The notes under the pieces are model-generated. The model saw nothing but the letters and a program-made list of their open reading frames with translations. It had not been told where the DNA came from and did no database searches. The position numbers were made by a program, and so were the translations under genes. A stretch of 64,000 nucleotides of DNA from Charina bottae (taxonomy: Eukaryota; Chordata; Lepidosauria; Squamata; Charinaidae). Positions 43,833 through 55,233 of this stretch are shown in pieces. Positions within the stretch are counted from its first letter, which is position 1, and the number at the start of each line of letters is the position of its first letter. Where the stretch lies: positions 38,242,501 to 38,306,500 of the forward strand of contig JALMGJ010000008.1 in NCBI GenBank assembly GCA_023362775.1. The letters run 5' to 3'.

Positions 43833-43915
43833 GCAGTCTCCCCCAACTGGGCGCTTTCCATATATGTGGACTTCAAGAGTCAGAATGACTGAGGCTGGGA
43901 ATCCTGGGAATTTTA
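43833..43915. mobile_element. Decayed hairpin MITE fragment
   Basis: AAGGCAGTCTCCCCCAACTG, then ATATGTGGACTTCAAGAGTC and GGAATCCTGGGAATTTTAGG resemble the left half and centre of the 34341 family. Confidence 0.5.
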
Positions 43916-44549
43916 GGTCCCTTTGGGGAAAGTAAGTCGGAGAATTACATGAACAGGATGATGACCATGAGAGGAATACATGGAGAACCACTGTATTAAT
44001 GATTAAGGAACTGCACTAGGATAAGGGAAACCCAGTTTTACGTTCATCTTCAGTCATGGAAGCACGCTGGGTGAATTGGGGCCAGTCACAATTGTTGTGA
44101 GGGGAAACTGGAAAACAGAAAGTGGTGTACATCATCTTGGGCTTCTAGAGGAAGTTGGGATATATAAATCTTAGAAACCCGTATCTCCATCTTCAGACTC
44201 TGAAGAATGTGCAGTTGTGGGTGGAGACATTCTGACAGTGCACAGACAAAGGAAGATGGTCTACAGAGGAAGCTTTGGGATCAGGCATTCTGTTGTAGGG
44301 GGAGAAATTAAATGTAAGAGTAAGCTTCACTATGCTAGGCTTGGTGGCTATAGCCCCCCATCAACAAAAGGGAGATAGAGATGCTGTAGAACCTACCCGG
44401 CTAATCATAACAAGGAAACAGAACTGCTGTTCAGTGAAATCTCTGCTTAAAATGGGGGGAGAAGGCACACTTTACTCTCAAGTGTCCATTAAATCTGAAT
44501 TTATGCCATTTGCCTCACTGTATGCCATTTTACATTATTTGCATGCTGA
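43916..44549. other. No gene recognised
   Basis: No domain or repeat termini visible. Confidence 0.4.
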
Positions 44550-44552
44550 CAA

Positions 44553-44775
44553 TTTATGGTTTCCTCACTCCTCTTTAACATTTACATGAAGCTGCTGAGT
44601 GAGGTCATCCAGCGCCACAGGGGTGGTTATCATTATACACTGATGATATGCAGTTATATATTTCAACCCTGTGATGCCATCAAGGTTCTGTCTCAGTGTC
44701 TGCAGGCTATGGGAGTCTGGATGGGGATCAAGTGGCCTAGGTACATCTCTATCAAGAGGGAGTAGCTGTGGATTT
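44553..44775 (+). pseudogene. L2/CR1-clade reverse-transcriptase fragment
   Basis: The frame carries SSLLFNIYMKLLSEVIQRHR and then KVLSQCLQAMGVWMG, the palm segment of an L2/CR1-like RT. The (Y)ADD site is lost through a frameshift. It is short, isolated and dead. Confidence 0.75.
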
Positions 44776-44890
44776 GGAGGCCACGCAGCCCCATATACCT
44801 TCCATCATTCTTCTACTGTATCTGTGACAGCACCTGTCCTATGGAAGAGCATCCCCTGTCTGTGATTCGGATGGTCCCAACCCTGTAGAC

Positions 44891-45025
44891 CAGTGTTTCT
44901 CAACCTTGGCAACTTTCAGATGTGTGGACTTCAACTCCCAGAATTCTCCAGCCAGCATGGCTGGCTGGGGAATTCTGGGAGTTGAAGTCCATACATCTGA
45001 AAGTTGCCAAGGTTGAGAAACACTG
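44891..45025. mobile_element. Palindromic hAT MITE (135 bp)
   Basis: CAGTGTTTCTCAACCTTGGC at the left is mirrored by GCCAAGGTTGAGAAACACTG at the right, with an AGCCAGCATGGCTGGCT centre. The perfect octamer CTGTAGAC flanks it (44883-44890 and 45026-45033). Its arms match almost throughout. Confidence 0.95.
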
Positions 45026-45075
45026 CTGTAGACACTGGCCAGGATGGTATATGAGCCCTAACTCATGAGCGTTTC

Positions 45076-45279
45076 AATTGGAGGTCAGCCTTTATTAAAG
45101 GCGCTATGGCCTTTGAAGAAGCACGAGTACAGGGCGAAAGGGAGAAAAGAGCTAAAAGGAAGGCACGTCAAGCAAACCCCCATCATGACCGTCTCCCACC
45201 CGGAAACCTATGCCCTCATTGTGGGAGGTTGTGCGGATCCAGAATTGGCCTTTACAGCCACTTACGGATCCACTGTTAA
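45076..45279 (+). pseudogene. C-terminal zinc-finger tail of a non-LTR retrotransposon
   Basis: The frame from about 45076 through the ATG at 45106 to the TAA at 45277-45279 reads FIKGAMAFEEARVQGEREKR, then a basic RKARQ stretch, then CPHCGRLCGSRIGLYSHLRI ending HC. The C-x2-C...H-x3-H finger with 'SRIGL.SH.R' after a 'G...FE..R....KR..RK' segment is, as I recall, the common C-terminus of a class of LINE polyproteins. The rest of the element is absent. An overlapping frame (45065-45334) is longer but has no such signature. Confidence 0.55.
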
Positions 45280-46468
45280 AATTTTACCCTTGGAAGACAA
45301 TCTTACTCGGCTACAAGTGATCGCCAATGAATGATATGAGCCTGTTGTAAGGTCTATGTTTTGCTTCTGGCTTGATATATTTTATTACTTTATTATCTTC
45401 CTTTTATGTTGTGGTGTTTTTAAGCCTTGTTAGCTGTCCAGACTCACTAAGCAACTTATGTATGTATGCAAATGATGGAAATTGACCGAAATAATGATAT
45501 ATAATTGAATCATCCATACTACTACAGATATGGATTTAGTACATTTATTTTGGGAGAATGTCCTGATGCAAATTTGTCCTTTGCATCCAAACTTTGGTAA
45601 AAGGTTATTTGTTAAGTTTTTCTGTATTAGATTTGCAAGGCCTATAATCTACTTACAAAGAATCATTCCTAAATATTGAATTAGGACACAACAAAGGGCA
45701 GTCAGAGCAAAATCACTGCTCAGGATATTCATTTTTTACTATAAGTATACAAAAAATAAACATACTTCTTCTAGATACCAGTTTTATCCATGGCATAATT
45801 TTTTTTAAAAAAATTGAGCTTTACTTTGTTCCCTAGCAATTTGGAATCCACCTTCCTTCTCCAAAAACACGCCATTTTTTAAATACTTTTTTGTGTCTTT
45901 TGAGCCAAGGACAATGTCTCAAGTTTTATAAAAGTTCCAGAATGGAAGGATGACTGATTCTCATCTACATGTTAGTCTAGAAAGTATGCATCACCTTCTT
46001 TCACTAAAACTGTGGACCAGCAAAAGATGTCCTCATGGAGGTGAGAGTCAACACTTCCTAACCCATTCTTGTCAATTCTTCAGGTATATTTCAACAACTT
46101 TTTTCAAGCCACACTTGCTTTTTGAATAGCATGCTAGAAGCTGGACAAAACTGACATTGATTAAATTTAATTTAAATCTAAAATAATGTAACTAATTTAA
46201 ATTAATTATATGTTGCCATGTGTTATGGCTAATAATTTCTCTCTTCTATCACCTTAAAACCTAATAAATGTTATGCTTATGGGCTTCACCAATATCTATC
46301 ACAACTCCCATAACTGCAGGCCTATAATGATTGTTACATGATTAATTAATTCAACCCTGTGTCTCATAGCTGACTGCTATCTTTTAAGTAACAGACTTAA
46401 CTTTGATAATGAGAAGAAAGAATAAATAACAATCAAAATTTCTCTGGCAATCAAGGTAAGCATTAGAT
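45280..46468. other. No gene recognised
   Basis: AT-rich sequence, nothing identifiable. Confidence 0.4.
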
Positions 46469-46715
46469 TGATTGATTGATTGATTTTCTATTCCGCCTTT
46501 ATTATTTGTCTTAATAACTTAAGGCGGTGAACATACCCAGTACTCCTTCCTCCTCCTATTTTCCCCACAACAGCAACCCTATGAGGTGAGTTGGGCTGAG
46601 AGAGAGGGACTGGTCCAAGGTCACCCAGCCCGCTTTCATGCCTAAGGCAGGACTAGAACTCACAGTCTCCTGGTTTCTAGCCCAATACCCTAACCACTAG
46701 ACCAAACTGGCTCTT
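46469..46715 (-). repeat. Sauria-type tRNA SINE, full length
   Basis: Minus strand: head GAGCCAGTTTGGTCTAGTGG, B box GAGTTCTAGTCCT, GGACCAGTCCCT region, body and tail ending in an (AATC) repeat at 46470-46485 in place of the usual AAAT. Confidence 0.92.
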
Positions 46716-47199
46716 TACATTCTAGACATTAATCCTGGTGAAAGGAAACAAATATGTCCTATTTCACTTCCTGAAAGATACAGTAAAAATGTTCACCTAT
46801 TTGTATCTTATACTTCCCATCCAGAAATGCTGCTGGTAAGGAATTCAAGTGAAGAGGTGGGAATTTTCTCCTATATTTAGAAATGTTTAAGTTGTAGAGA
46901 AATTTCGAAAAGCGTGGATCAGATTTAGTGTATAGTCAAGGATGAGCATGTCTTTCTTACTATTAAAATAGAATTCTGAAAATCCACAAGAAATTGAATA
47001 AAATACTGTTTAGCTTTTCATGACCACAAGAATAATAGATGCCCAGAAAGGGATCTATAGCATGTAACTTAAAATGGAATTTTTTCATCCATGATCTAAC
47101 ATGTGGGTCTGGGCAAACGACATCAATGTGATCCAATGTGGAATTGGTAGAAGCTGTGTGCAACTACACCTTTCAGGCCTTAGCAACCTTCCAGTCCAA
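46716..47199. other. No gene recognised
   Basis: No feature visible. Confidence 0.4.
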
Positions 47200-47365
47200 A
47201 AGTCAGCAACTGGTACAAAGTTGTAGACACCGTAGGAAGAGAGATATGTTAGTCTATGATGGCAAAAAAAACAGAAGTCTGGTAGCACCTTTTCCAACTC
47301 ACACATTGTATTAACAGGCATGAGCTTTTGTGAGCTGCAGCTCACTTCATCAGATGAATCCTGGT
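47200..47365. repeat. Interspersed repeat fragment
   Basis: GTTAGTCTATGATGGCAAAA, AGTCTGGTAGCACCTTTTCC and AGCTGCAGCTCACTTCATCA form a known amniote repeat module (class unknown to me). Another trace is at 16241. Confidence 0.5.
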
Positions 47366-47645
47366 CAGAGATATTTCATGAATTAAGGCTACCATGATTG
47401 GCCTGCAAAAATCTGTGTGACCGCTACTCAGCAGCACGTTTTCAGTATCTGTTGGCAATTGTCTAGTGAACCTTTGGATTTTGAAGCCCAACTATGGTTG
47501 CCCTATTTTGAACATAACAGCCCAGTACAAAGAGCATCAGTTTACCAGTCCTTCCTCTTCAATCATCCAAAAGAAAGCTGTAGCCATAGAATAGCTAGGA
47601 AAGCCAGACTCTCCATTATAGAATCCATTGACAGAGTCCTCTAAG
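47366..47645. other. No gene recognised
   Basis: A 75-codon open frame (47417-47644) begins with a non-ATG codon and has no recognisable domain. Confidence 0.35.
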
Positions 47646-47646
47646 G

Positions 47647-47702
47647 CAGTATTTCTCAACCTTAGCAACTTTAAGATGTGTGGACTTCAACACTCAGAAT
47701 TG
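47647..47702. mobile_element. Half of a hairpin MITE
   Basis: CAGTATTTCTCAACCTTAGC then AAGATGTGTGGACTTCAAC is the left arm of the 34341 family. The right arm is missing. Confidence 0.7.
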
Positions 47703-47764
47703 AACCCTGCAGATACTTCTGTAGATAAGGCCTTGAGCCTATGTTAAGACTGCATAATGCATTC

Positions 47765-47870
47765 AGGACATTTATTTATTTTTTATTTATTTATTTATTT
47801 TATCTTATTTATGCCCCGCCTATCCCCTCCCTAATGGAGGACTCTAGGCGGCTTACAACATCATTGCATA
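47765..47870 (-). repeat. L2/CR1-type LINE 3' tail
   Basis: A (TTTA) run followed by TATGCCCCGCCTATCCCCTC and GACTCTAGGCGGCTTACAAC, the minus-strand LINE tail. Confidence 0.7.
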
Positions 47871-47894
47871 TTAATTATACATCCATATATATTA

Positions 47895-48128
47895 CAGTGC
47901 CCGCGCGATTAGGGAGGGGGTGAGGGAACCGGCTCTTCTTTCCAGGCATCGGAACTACAAGCCCCAGAATGCTTCGCTTTCGGAGCCGGCTGCTGACATC
48001 CCGGAAGTTGTTAATTGGGATCCGTCATCCTCTGCCGCCGTCCTCAGCCGCCATCCACGGGCTTCTCCAGATCTTCGTCTTCGGTTCCAAGGGCGACTCC
48101 CCGACAGGATGCCAGCATATTGCCCCAC
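47895..48128 (+). promoter_or_regulatory. GC-rich promoter-like patch
   Basis: A CpG-rich island in AT-rich surroundings. AACTACAAGCCCCAGAATGC at 47953-47972 closely resembles the ZNF143/THAP11 promoter motif (AACTACAATTCCCAGAATGC). An ETS-like CCGGAAG is at 48001-48007. An ATG at 48109 opens a 7-codon frame (MPAYCPT) into a donor-like GTGAGT at 48129. The donor, however, lies where SINE homology begins, so it may be coincidental. This is either a captured or retroposed 5' end or a chimeric SINE. Confidence 0.35.
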
Positions 48129-48297
48129 GTGAGTGGTAGCCATTTATCTACTTGCTATTTTAGCTTTCAAATTGCTGGGTAGGCAGAAGCTAGGGCTAGT
48201 GACAAGAGCTCACCTCGCCATGCGGATTCGAACTGCCGACCTTATGGTCGGCAGACTAACAGCTCAGCGGTTTAACCCGCTGAGCTACTGCGCCCCT
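48128..48297 (-). repeat. tRNA-derived SINE (second family), head part
   Basis: The right end, read on the minus strand, starts GGGGCGCAGTAGCTCAGCGG (A box) and continues to GGCAGTTCGAATCCG (B box). The body ends near 48128. This is a SINE head, not a tRNA gene: it does not form the acceptor stem. Confidence 0.85.
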
Positions 48298-50560
48298 TAT
48301 GGGGTGAAGCCAACATATGTGGATACGTTCTCCTACCCAGTTTAGGTCTCATGTGTTCACAAAGTAAAGGGGTTCTAATCACAGCAAAATAATTCAACCC
48401 ACCTCTGAAATTATTTCATATTAGCAGAAAACATCCCATAATGACCATGTATTAGTAACCGAGGACTCCAAATTGCTTGCTCTAAAGGCATAAATTATCT
48501 GCTATAAATGGCTCATTCACCACTAATCAGCTGAATTTTTGACACTTAATGACACTATAAAGAGCAAGGCATTAGTAGGACAGAGTTCCATTTGTGATCA
48601 ATTGTAATAAAGGAATGAATTCAAGTGGCTTCACATTTAGCTGGGGTAGCATCAGTTAACAGGCAAGATTATGATTTTGCCAGAGATGCTCAACTATTAA
48701 TCTGCAATGTGTATTAATTTTTTGTGTTAGATTTATATCCTTCCTTTCCTTCAGGAGAATAAAATGTTTTATATGGGAATCTCAGGCCTTTGATTTTATT
48801 TGCATAAAAATAACTCTATGAGGCAGGTTGGCATGAGAGATAGTGACTGTTGCCAAGGCTGAGGAAAGATTTTGAACCTGGATCTCCCAAGTCTTGATCC
48901 ATCCCTTTAACCACAATACCACAAATGCCAGCTTCAACAGAACAACAGTCCACAGAGCAGAAGGGAAGGTAATTTTCCAGTAGCATCAAAATTGTATTCT
49001 TGTTTCAGTGTTTTCCAGTGATGAGGCTGAATCCAAAATACAGAAGGCTCTTTTGGATAAGTTCTGTGGCACTGTGAATTGACGTTGGTTCCCTACAAAA
49101 GAATAGAAATTTGATGCAAAACAATACAATGGAGGCTTTATGAGAAATTTGGTGCTTTGGAGACCTGCAGAAAGATTTGTGTGTCTGCAAAAGTGGTAAT
49201 AAGTTAAAATCTATCTTGCAACTCCTTAGACTTTCCCCCCCCTTCAGGGTGTTTGAGAATATCTTTCAAATTCCTCTTGATCATTTTTAATTTTTTTCTC
49301 TGAGTAGTTTTATTGTTGGAGGTGCTGAAGGGCATTGCTGATGGTATTGTTATTTTCCATTATAAAATCTTACCATCCTTCTGAAAGTTCCCTTGCAGCT
49401 CACATTTGCCAATTGCAAAAACCTTATGGGAAACATTCTCTCGCAAAAACTTCCCTTGGGATTTAACTGAAGCATGGGAAGCCAGGTATTGTGCAGGCTG
49501 TTGTAGAGATTATTGTGCAATGAAAGTCAGGATATTATCCATTGGCTTTCTTGTAATAAAATCAGATAAAATTCTGCCCATGAGAATGTCATCTAAATTG
49601 TCTTCTTTTTGGAAGGAATTCTAAAGCATATTTCCTTCGTCAGATTAAATGAGAACCGATAGAAAAATGAAGGATGCCTTTTTTTCACATGTCACTAAAT
49701 ACTTGCAATGTGGTTTCCATTTCTCCATAAATCCAAGAAGGAAATGGGGAAAGGGAAAAAGTGAAATCAAGTGGCTTTCTCATCAAGGAACAGTTCACCA
49801 GGGCCTTAAGGAGCCCTTGCTGTATTAAAAAAAAAGGCATTGGATGCCCAACCCAATGTATTTTGGTCCGTTCTGAATAGTCAAGGGAAATCATTGGAAG
49901 ATTTTAATTCAAACTATTTAGCATTGGTGAACAGTAGATGTGTTATGTTTTTAGGAATCCTCCTGAAATGAAAATCCAATCTATTGACTTGTAGTTTTGA
50001 AGATTTTTTCCCCCAACATGCTAGGGTCTGCAGGTTTAATTAAGATTGTCCACAAAATAATAAGAGAGCTAACAACTCTTACCTACAATTTAGTAGTAAA
50101 TGGAAAGACCTTTACAGAAGAACTCTTCAATCTACTTATCTGAAATTTGGGAGTGTTTATTCCCATTGCAGGAACAGTTATGGCTGCAAATGTCATCTAA
50201 TTTTTCCCCAAATAAGAGAGTTACAAGCTCCATTCGAGATACAAAATCCCCACAGCTATTTCTCTGAAACTTGGCATTCTTCATCACATCAGAAATATTT
50301 ACTGTCCTGTAATTTTCATCCTGTTCCACTGAAAAATTAAACAGTTCCATCTTTTTTATTTTTATTTTTGCATGCTAGTTTATGAGCAGAACATATTTTG
50401 CTTCAGATGGAGCATGATATGTGTAATTGGTCTGAGATGAAGCGGGCTGTTCTCCAAAACAACAAATGGTCAATTTCTACTCCTAGAGTTTTCTTTCATG
50501 TAACTATTATTGTTAATATGGAGAGTAAAGCCATTCTTAATGGTCTTTTCTCCTTTTCTC
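48298..50560. other. Long stretch without a gene
   Basis: A very old tRNA-SINE-like segment lies at about 48815-48935 (AAGATTTTGAACCTGGATCT then CTTTAACCACAATACCAC). Otherwise AT-rich and featureless. Confidence 0.4.
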
Positions 50561-50577
50561 TGTGAATTCAAGACAAT

Positions 50578-50705
50578 ATACATGGAGTTTCCCTTCATGT
50601 TATCCGCACAACAGCCCTGCGAAGTAGATTAGGCTGAGAGAGAGTGACTGGTCTAAGATCCAAGGCCAAGCTTAGATCAGATCTCCCTGATCCCCAGTCC
50701 AATGG
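50578..50705 (-). repeat. Old tRNA-derived SINE fragment
   Basis: CGCACAACAGCCCTGCGAAG, then GGCTGAGAGAGAGTGACTGG and AGATCTCCCTGATCCCCAGT are typical of an ancient amniote tRNA SINE. The ends are eroded. Confidence 0.5.
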
Positions 50706-50900
50706 CATACATGTAGGTTTTCTGCAGAATTTAGAACAATGAATAGGCAGGATTCTAAATCTTGCACGTACACAGAGAAGCAAGCTTTCCATTTTATACC
50801 TTTCATACCAACTAATGAATGAAGAAGGAAGATAGGGACAAGACAGAGGAGGAACATGCAGCAAAAGTATTCCTCTGATTATCACTGTGTTAGGCAGGGA

Positions 50901-51037
50901 TGTGTGCAGGGTGTGGTCAAAAAAGTCAAGAAGGTGGCCACAATGGTGCAATCAAAGCACTGCATGGAAAAAACAGGGAGCTTCAATTGCAAAGTCATGG
51001 CCAACATCCTGACTTTTTTGACCCTACCCTGCACACA
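50901..51037. mobile_element. Inverted-repeat MITE, TGTGTGCAGGGT ends
   Basis: TGTGTGCAGGGTGTGGTCAA at the left pairs with TTGACCCTACCCTGCACACA at the right. The inner arms AAAAAAGTCAAG and CTGACTTTTTTG extend the pairing. It is the intact relative of the element split by the L1 at 27102. Confidence 0.75.
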
Positions 51038-51081
51038 CCCCAGTGCTAGAGAAGATGCCCAAAGAGGACTTATATTTTCCA

Positions 51082-51183
51082 ATATAATATAATATAATAT
51101 AATATAATATAATATAATATAATATAATATAATATAATATAATATAATATAATAATATAATATAATATAATATAATATAATTA
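51082..51183 (+). repeat. AATAT-type microsatellite
   Basis: About 100 bp of ATAAT/AATAT pentanucleotide units with one phase slip at about 51150. Confidence 0.96.
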
Positions 51184-52414
51184 TATTCCAGTGCTGTGAT
51201 AAAAATTTAAAATATTTGGAATATTATATATGTTAGAATGGAAGAAAAGCCATAATACCTGCACCAGTCTTTACCTTGATTTTTTTCCAAGCTGAAAACC
51301 AGCCTTGGAAATGCCCTATAGAGAAAAAGAATGGTAGGAGGACAGAAACTGGCCCTTTTTTTTACTTTTTCCTGTTTGTCCTATGGAAAAACAGCTGGAA
51401 AAAATTAGATAGTTCTTCTTTCCACCATATTTTGCTTTCATAGCAAAAAAAAAAAAAGACTTGGGAAAATACATTGGTCTAGTTACAAACAGCTGAGTGT
51501 AAATTGCTCACATGTTCATCAAGTTTTAAATAGATTTTATGTAAGTTATTCTTATGTTTTTAGAGCACCTTGTCTGGGCTTACTTCCATCTTCCCATACT
51601 AGTTACTATTTGTCTAACTCCCAAAATAGGGAGAGGAAGCTGGACACATCAATACAACAATTTCTTTGCATAAACAAGAATGTGGAAAGGTTAGTATCTC
51701 TTTTTCCAACAACATTTTCTGAAGGCCACACAGCCAAACAATTTTTTTTAATGGGGTTTTTCCAGAGCAGATTTTGAGATATTTTTAATGGGGCAAAAGG
51801 AATAAACAAATGAGCATGAAGTCCCATCTTCAAGTATGTGTTAACTGGTTTCCAGTCCTGATGTTAATTTTTCTCTTTGGCTTTTTGTACTGTAGTTCAT
51901 TCTCTCACGATTCCTAAACTTCTCTTGAGTTTGTGAAGCTGGGTTTCTAATTTCAAGGCAACAGGACACAACTGCAATCAATCAGTCAATATTGTAGGTT
52001 CTAGATCTCCCTGATGTTTACAATTCCACTATGAATGGGACTATTATGAAGCGAACATTTTATACTCAATGCTGTATTTAAAATTGTTCCAAGGAGGAAA
52101 CAAAATACCCATCCCAGTGACGTCCTGTCCTAAATGTACACAAGTCACCCCCACTGCCACTTCCAAACTGTCGACAATAGCTTCTTTTCAAAGACGTTTC
52201 ATAAGAGTTTGAGTTCAAAGGGCTGCAGTTCAGCAATCATGGTGGTACAGAAGTTACAAACTTAATTCAGTAACATGAAATGTGTCTATCTTTTGGTATA
52301 TCATCAAGAAGAATGTGTGTCATACGGGAATAGGTTTTGTAAAAATAGTGGGGCCATAATGAATTAAAATGAATCCCTTTGGAATGGCTGTTATTTTATA
52401 CCTATGTGATTAGA
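51184..52414. other. No gene recognised
   Basis: AT-rich, with no recognised repeat. Confidence 0.4.
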
Positions 52415-52556
52415 ATCCAAGAATCACAGAGTTGGAAGGAGACACTTGGACAACCAAGTCCAACCTCTGCTCCGTGCAGGAATCCAAATAAAAGCATTCA
52501 GGATCGATTGGGTCTCTAACTTTGATTTAAACACTTTTGTGAGTGTTGACTCACCA
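52415..52556 (-). repeat. CR1 LINE 3' end, cut by a MITE
   Basis: AGAATCACAGAGTTGGAAGG, ACCAAGTCCAACCTCTGCTC and GTGCAGGAATCCAAATAAAA are the complement of a CR1 3' region, as at 32355. It stops where the next element begins. Confidence 0.75.
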
Positions 52557-52898
52557 CATGACCGGACCCGATTTTACGACCATTTTTACGATGGTCATTA
52601 AGCAAATCACTGTGGTTATTAAGCAAATCACAGGTCACTAAGTGAATAACCGCAGCTGTTAAGCGAATCCAGCTTCCCCAATGGACATTTTTTGCCGCAA
52701 ATTGCGATCACGTGACCACAGGATACTGCAACCAGTTGTAAATGCGAGCTGGTTGCCAAGTGCCTGAATTGCAACCATGTGATTGCGGGGGTGGTACGAC
52801 AGTTGTAAGTGTGGGTACAGGTCGTAAAGCTCTTTTTTCGAGGCTGTCATAACTTTGAACCATCGTTAAAAGAACGGTCATAAGTTGAGGACTACCTG
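52557..52898. mobile_element. Mariner-like MITE, left end missing
   Basis: Right end GTTGAGGACTACCTG followed by TA. The interior contains CCCGATTTTACGACC and GTTAAGCGAATC repeats, as in the fuller copies at 57735 and 59699. Confidence 0.8.
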
Positions 52899-54156
52899 TA
52901 AGGTGCACTGTGATATCAGAACACAAATTCTACTCCTTACATTCTTGTATGCAAAATTGCAATGCAATTATGAAAGGACAGGATTTGAGTTGTGATGTCT
53001 AGACACGTGTTCTGTCATTTTGGTGTGGGACACCTATGTCTAAGTGGTGGCAGGAGACACCCCCCACCAACACATTAGAGGGCTTTTGCAGAGAGAACCC
53101 TTCTCTAGCTTGCTCAGAAGTCTTACTGTCCTTCCATTAAGAAACCACAGTTAACCAGTTAGCTAGCTTTACCACCACCTAGTGGAAATCACAAGGCACA
53201 GTAGTGTATAATTTTCGCCAAATTGTGCATAATATATAATACTGTATAGTCATCTGCCTTTTACCTGGAGGGGGGGGAGGGAGGATTTTTTTTTCCATGC
53301 CAGATAGAAAGATATGAGTTCTAGGTCTACTTTGCTTAAATTTAGTGACTGACACAGCAAAGAATCAGCAGCACCCAGATACTCTGCAGCTGCAGCCCTG
53401 ATACTGAAATTCCACAGCATTTTCAATATTTTGGTCTGGCAACTCCACGGAAAACACTAGAAGCAGCTTCCCTCCATTCCAAAGCACCCTGTAGGTGTAA
53501 TAGGTTGCCTTCCCCCCCCCCCACTTTGACCCTGTCATTCGAAGGCCCTCAGTAAATATGCCCTCTACCGAATGAGTCTGCCCTCTTCCACCATCTCTCA
53601 AATAGATTTCATAGCACAACCCACAACTTGTAATTTAGTACAATTCCTTTCAGCTGGCAGCCTTTTTCAAGAAGAGAAGGCTCTTTGTTGCTGCTGATTT
53701 GTTTTTGCATCACTTAATGTGGAGCCTATATCGATGTTTTGTTTTCATATGCTCACCCAGCCACCCTCCCTCTCTTACTGTTCAGACAGCCATTCATGTC
53801 CTGCTCCAGCAGTTCTCCCTCCCCTCCATCTGCCTTTCGTGAACAAAGAACAATTGGGCCGTTTCGCTTTAAGTTATCACAGGCTCAGGTCATCCATAAC
53901 AAATAAAACCTCATAACCAACACAAATCTATGGCACCCTCAATTTTGTCTAGGCATGGTGTTTACTGTTCCTCACTGTTCAGGGAATGTGACTTCCTTAT
54001 ATACAGTAAGTTAGGAATAAAAGTGAGTACCCTGTAGAGGTGAAAGCTGGAATCAGGGCTGCTCTTACCATAGGTCAAATAAAGCATCTTCCTCAAGAGG
54101 TGGCCTGTGACAGGTGGAAAATTGGGGCCAAGCCCTAACCACTGAGCTTGTCAAGA
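52899..54156. other. No gene recognised
   Basis: A C tract at 53513-53521 and a G/T run near 53270. The 84-codon minus-strand frame at 53365-53619 matches nothing I recognise. Confidence 0.4.
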
Positions 54157-54164
54157 CCTTAACT

Positions 54165-54243
54165 CAGTGGACTTCATGCTGGCTGTGGAATGCTGGGAGT
54201 TGAAGTCCACACATCTTAAAGTTGATGAGGTTGAGAAACACTG
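54165..54243. mobile_element. hAT hairpin MITE with a shortened left arm (79 bp)
   Basis: Starts CAGTGGACTTCATGCTGG and ends GTTGAGAAACACTG, with the perfect octamer CCTTAACT at 54157-54164 and 54244-54251. Most of the left inverted repeat is deleted, yet the duplication is intact. The deletion therefore probably preceded the insertion or spared the very end. Confidence 0.88.
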
Positions 54244-54430
54244 CCTTAACTGAGGAACATGATTAAGGAAGCAAGATTCACAAAATGAAAACAGCTGCAA
54301 AGAATAGGGAGTCATTATCAGATTTAGAATAACCCCAAAGTGTGCATAGAAACATCTAATATTTCAGAAAGCAAGCTATGGGAGGATATTCTCAAAATAA
54401 GAATTCAGCATTTTCAGCAGCCACAGAATG

Positions 54431-54857
54431 TTGTTGTTGTTGTTCAGTCGTTTAGTCATGTCCGACTCTTCGTGACCTCATGGACCATAGCACGCCAGGC
54501 CTTCCTGTCCTCCACTGTCACCCGGAGTTTACTCAAATTCATGTTCATTACATCGGTGATGCTATCTAACCATCTCATCCTCTGCCGTCCCCTTCTCCTT
54601 TTGCCTTCAGTCTTTCCCAGCACCAGGGTCTTTTCCAGTGAGTCCTCTCTTCGCATTAGGTGCCCAAAGTATTTGAGCTTCAGCTTCAGCATCTGTCCTT
54701 CCAATGAGCAGTCAGGGTTGATTTCCTTTAGGATTGACTGGTTTGACCTCCTTGCAGTCCAAGGGACTCTTAAGAGTCTTCTCCAGCACCACAGTTCGAA
54801 AGCATCAATTCTTCGGCGCTCAGCCTTCCTTATGGTCCAACTCTCACAGCCGCAGAA
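54431..54857 (-). mobile_element. Bov-B/RTE LINE 3' end, first subfamily
   Basis: The minus-strand frame 54704-54456 encodes MLKLKLKYFGHLMRREDSLE, then RWLDSITDVMNMNLSKLRVT and DRKAWRAMVHEVTKSRT, nearly identical to the copy at 1566. A GTT run at 54431-54445 is the complement of the AAC tail. CAGCCACAGAAT before and CAGCCGCAGAAT after the copy agree at 11 of 12, a possible target duplication. It extends about 150 bp further upstream in ORF2 than the copy at 1500. Confidence 0.92.
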
Positions 54858-54869
54858 TACTGATTTACT

Positions 54870-55215
54870 ATTAGGGCTGTCAGAATACAGATGGCCTCTA
54901 GAGGACAGCAGTGAGTCAGAACTTCTGTACCCCTTTGCTGCAGTCTAGTTTACTTTGCAGACTGGATCTAATTGTCCTCATAATGACTGAAACCTGAAAT
55001 CCTGATGAGAGAAAAATAGTGGCAGTGAAAGGGAAGCGAAGAGATACACAAGGGGACAAAAGTAGAAAGAAGTTCTGTGTTGTTTGGTCACTTCCTAGTT
55101 CATATTGCGAAACTAGAACTGCCCTTAGCATCAATCCAAGATCTCCCAAGTCTTGTGTGATATCCTTCTTGAAATTTTGGAGTATTGCAGCCAATCAGTA
55201 CAGAGATTCAACTGT
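54870..55215. other. No gene recognised
   Basis: No feature visible. Confidence 0.4.
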
Positions 55216-55233
55216 CCCATCCAGAGTTCCTTA

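Noticed and set aside
48128..48297. tRNA gene (A and B boxes near 48200-48297); likewise at 62700-62827
   Set aside because: These are SINE heads: no acceptor-stem pairing, and SINE bodies continue directly from them. The 62495 copy has a 14-bp target duplication.
53365..53619. 84-codon minus-strand frame as a possible exon
   Set aside because: No domain, no convincing splice sites and no similarity I can name.
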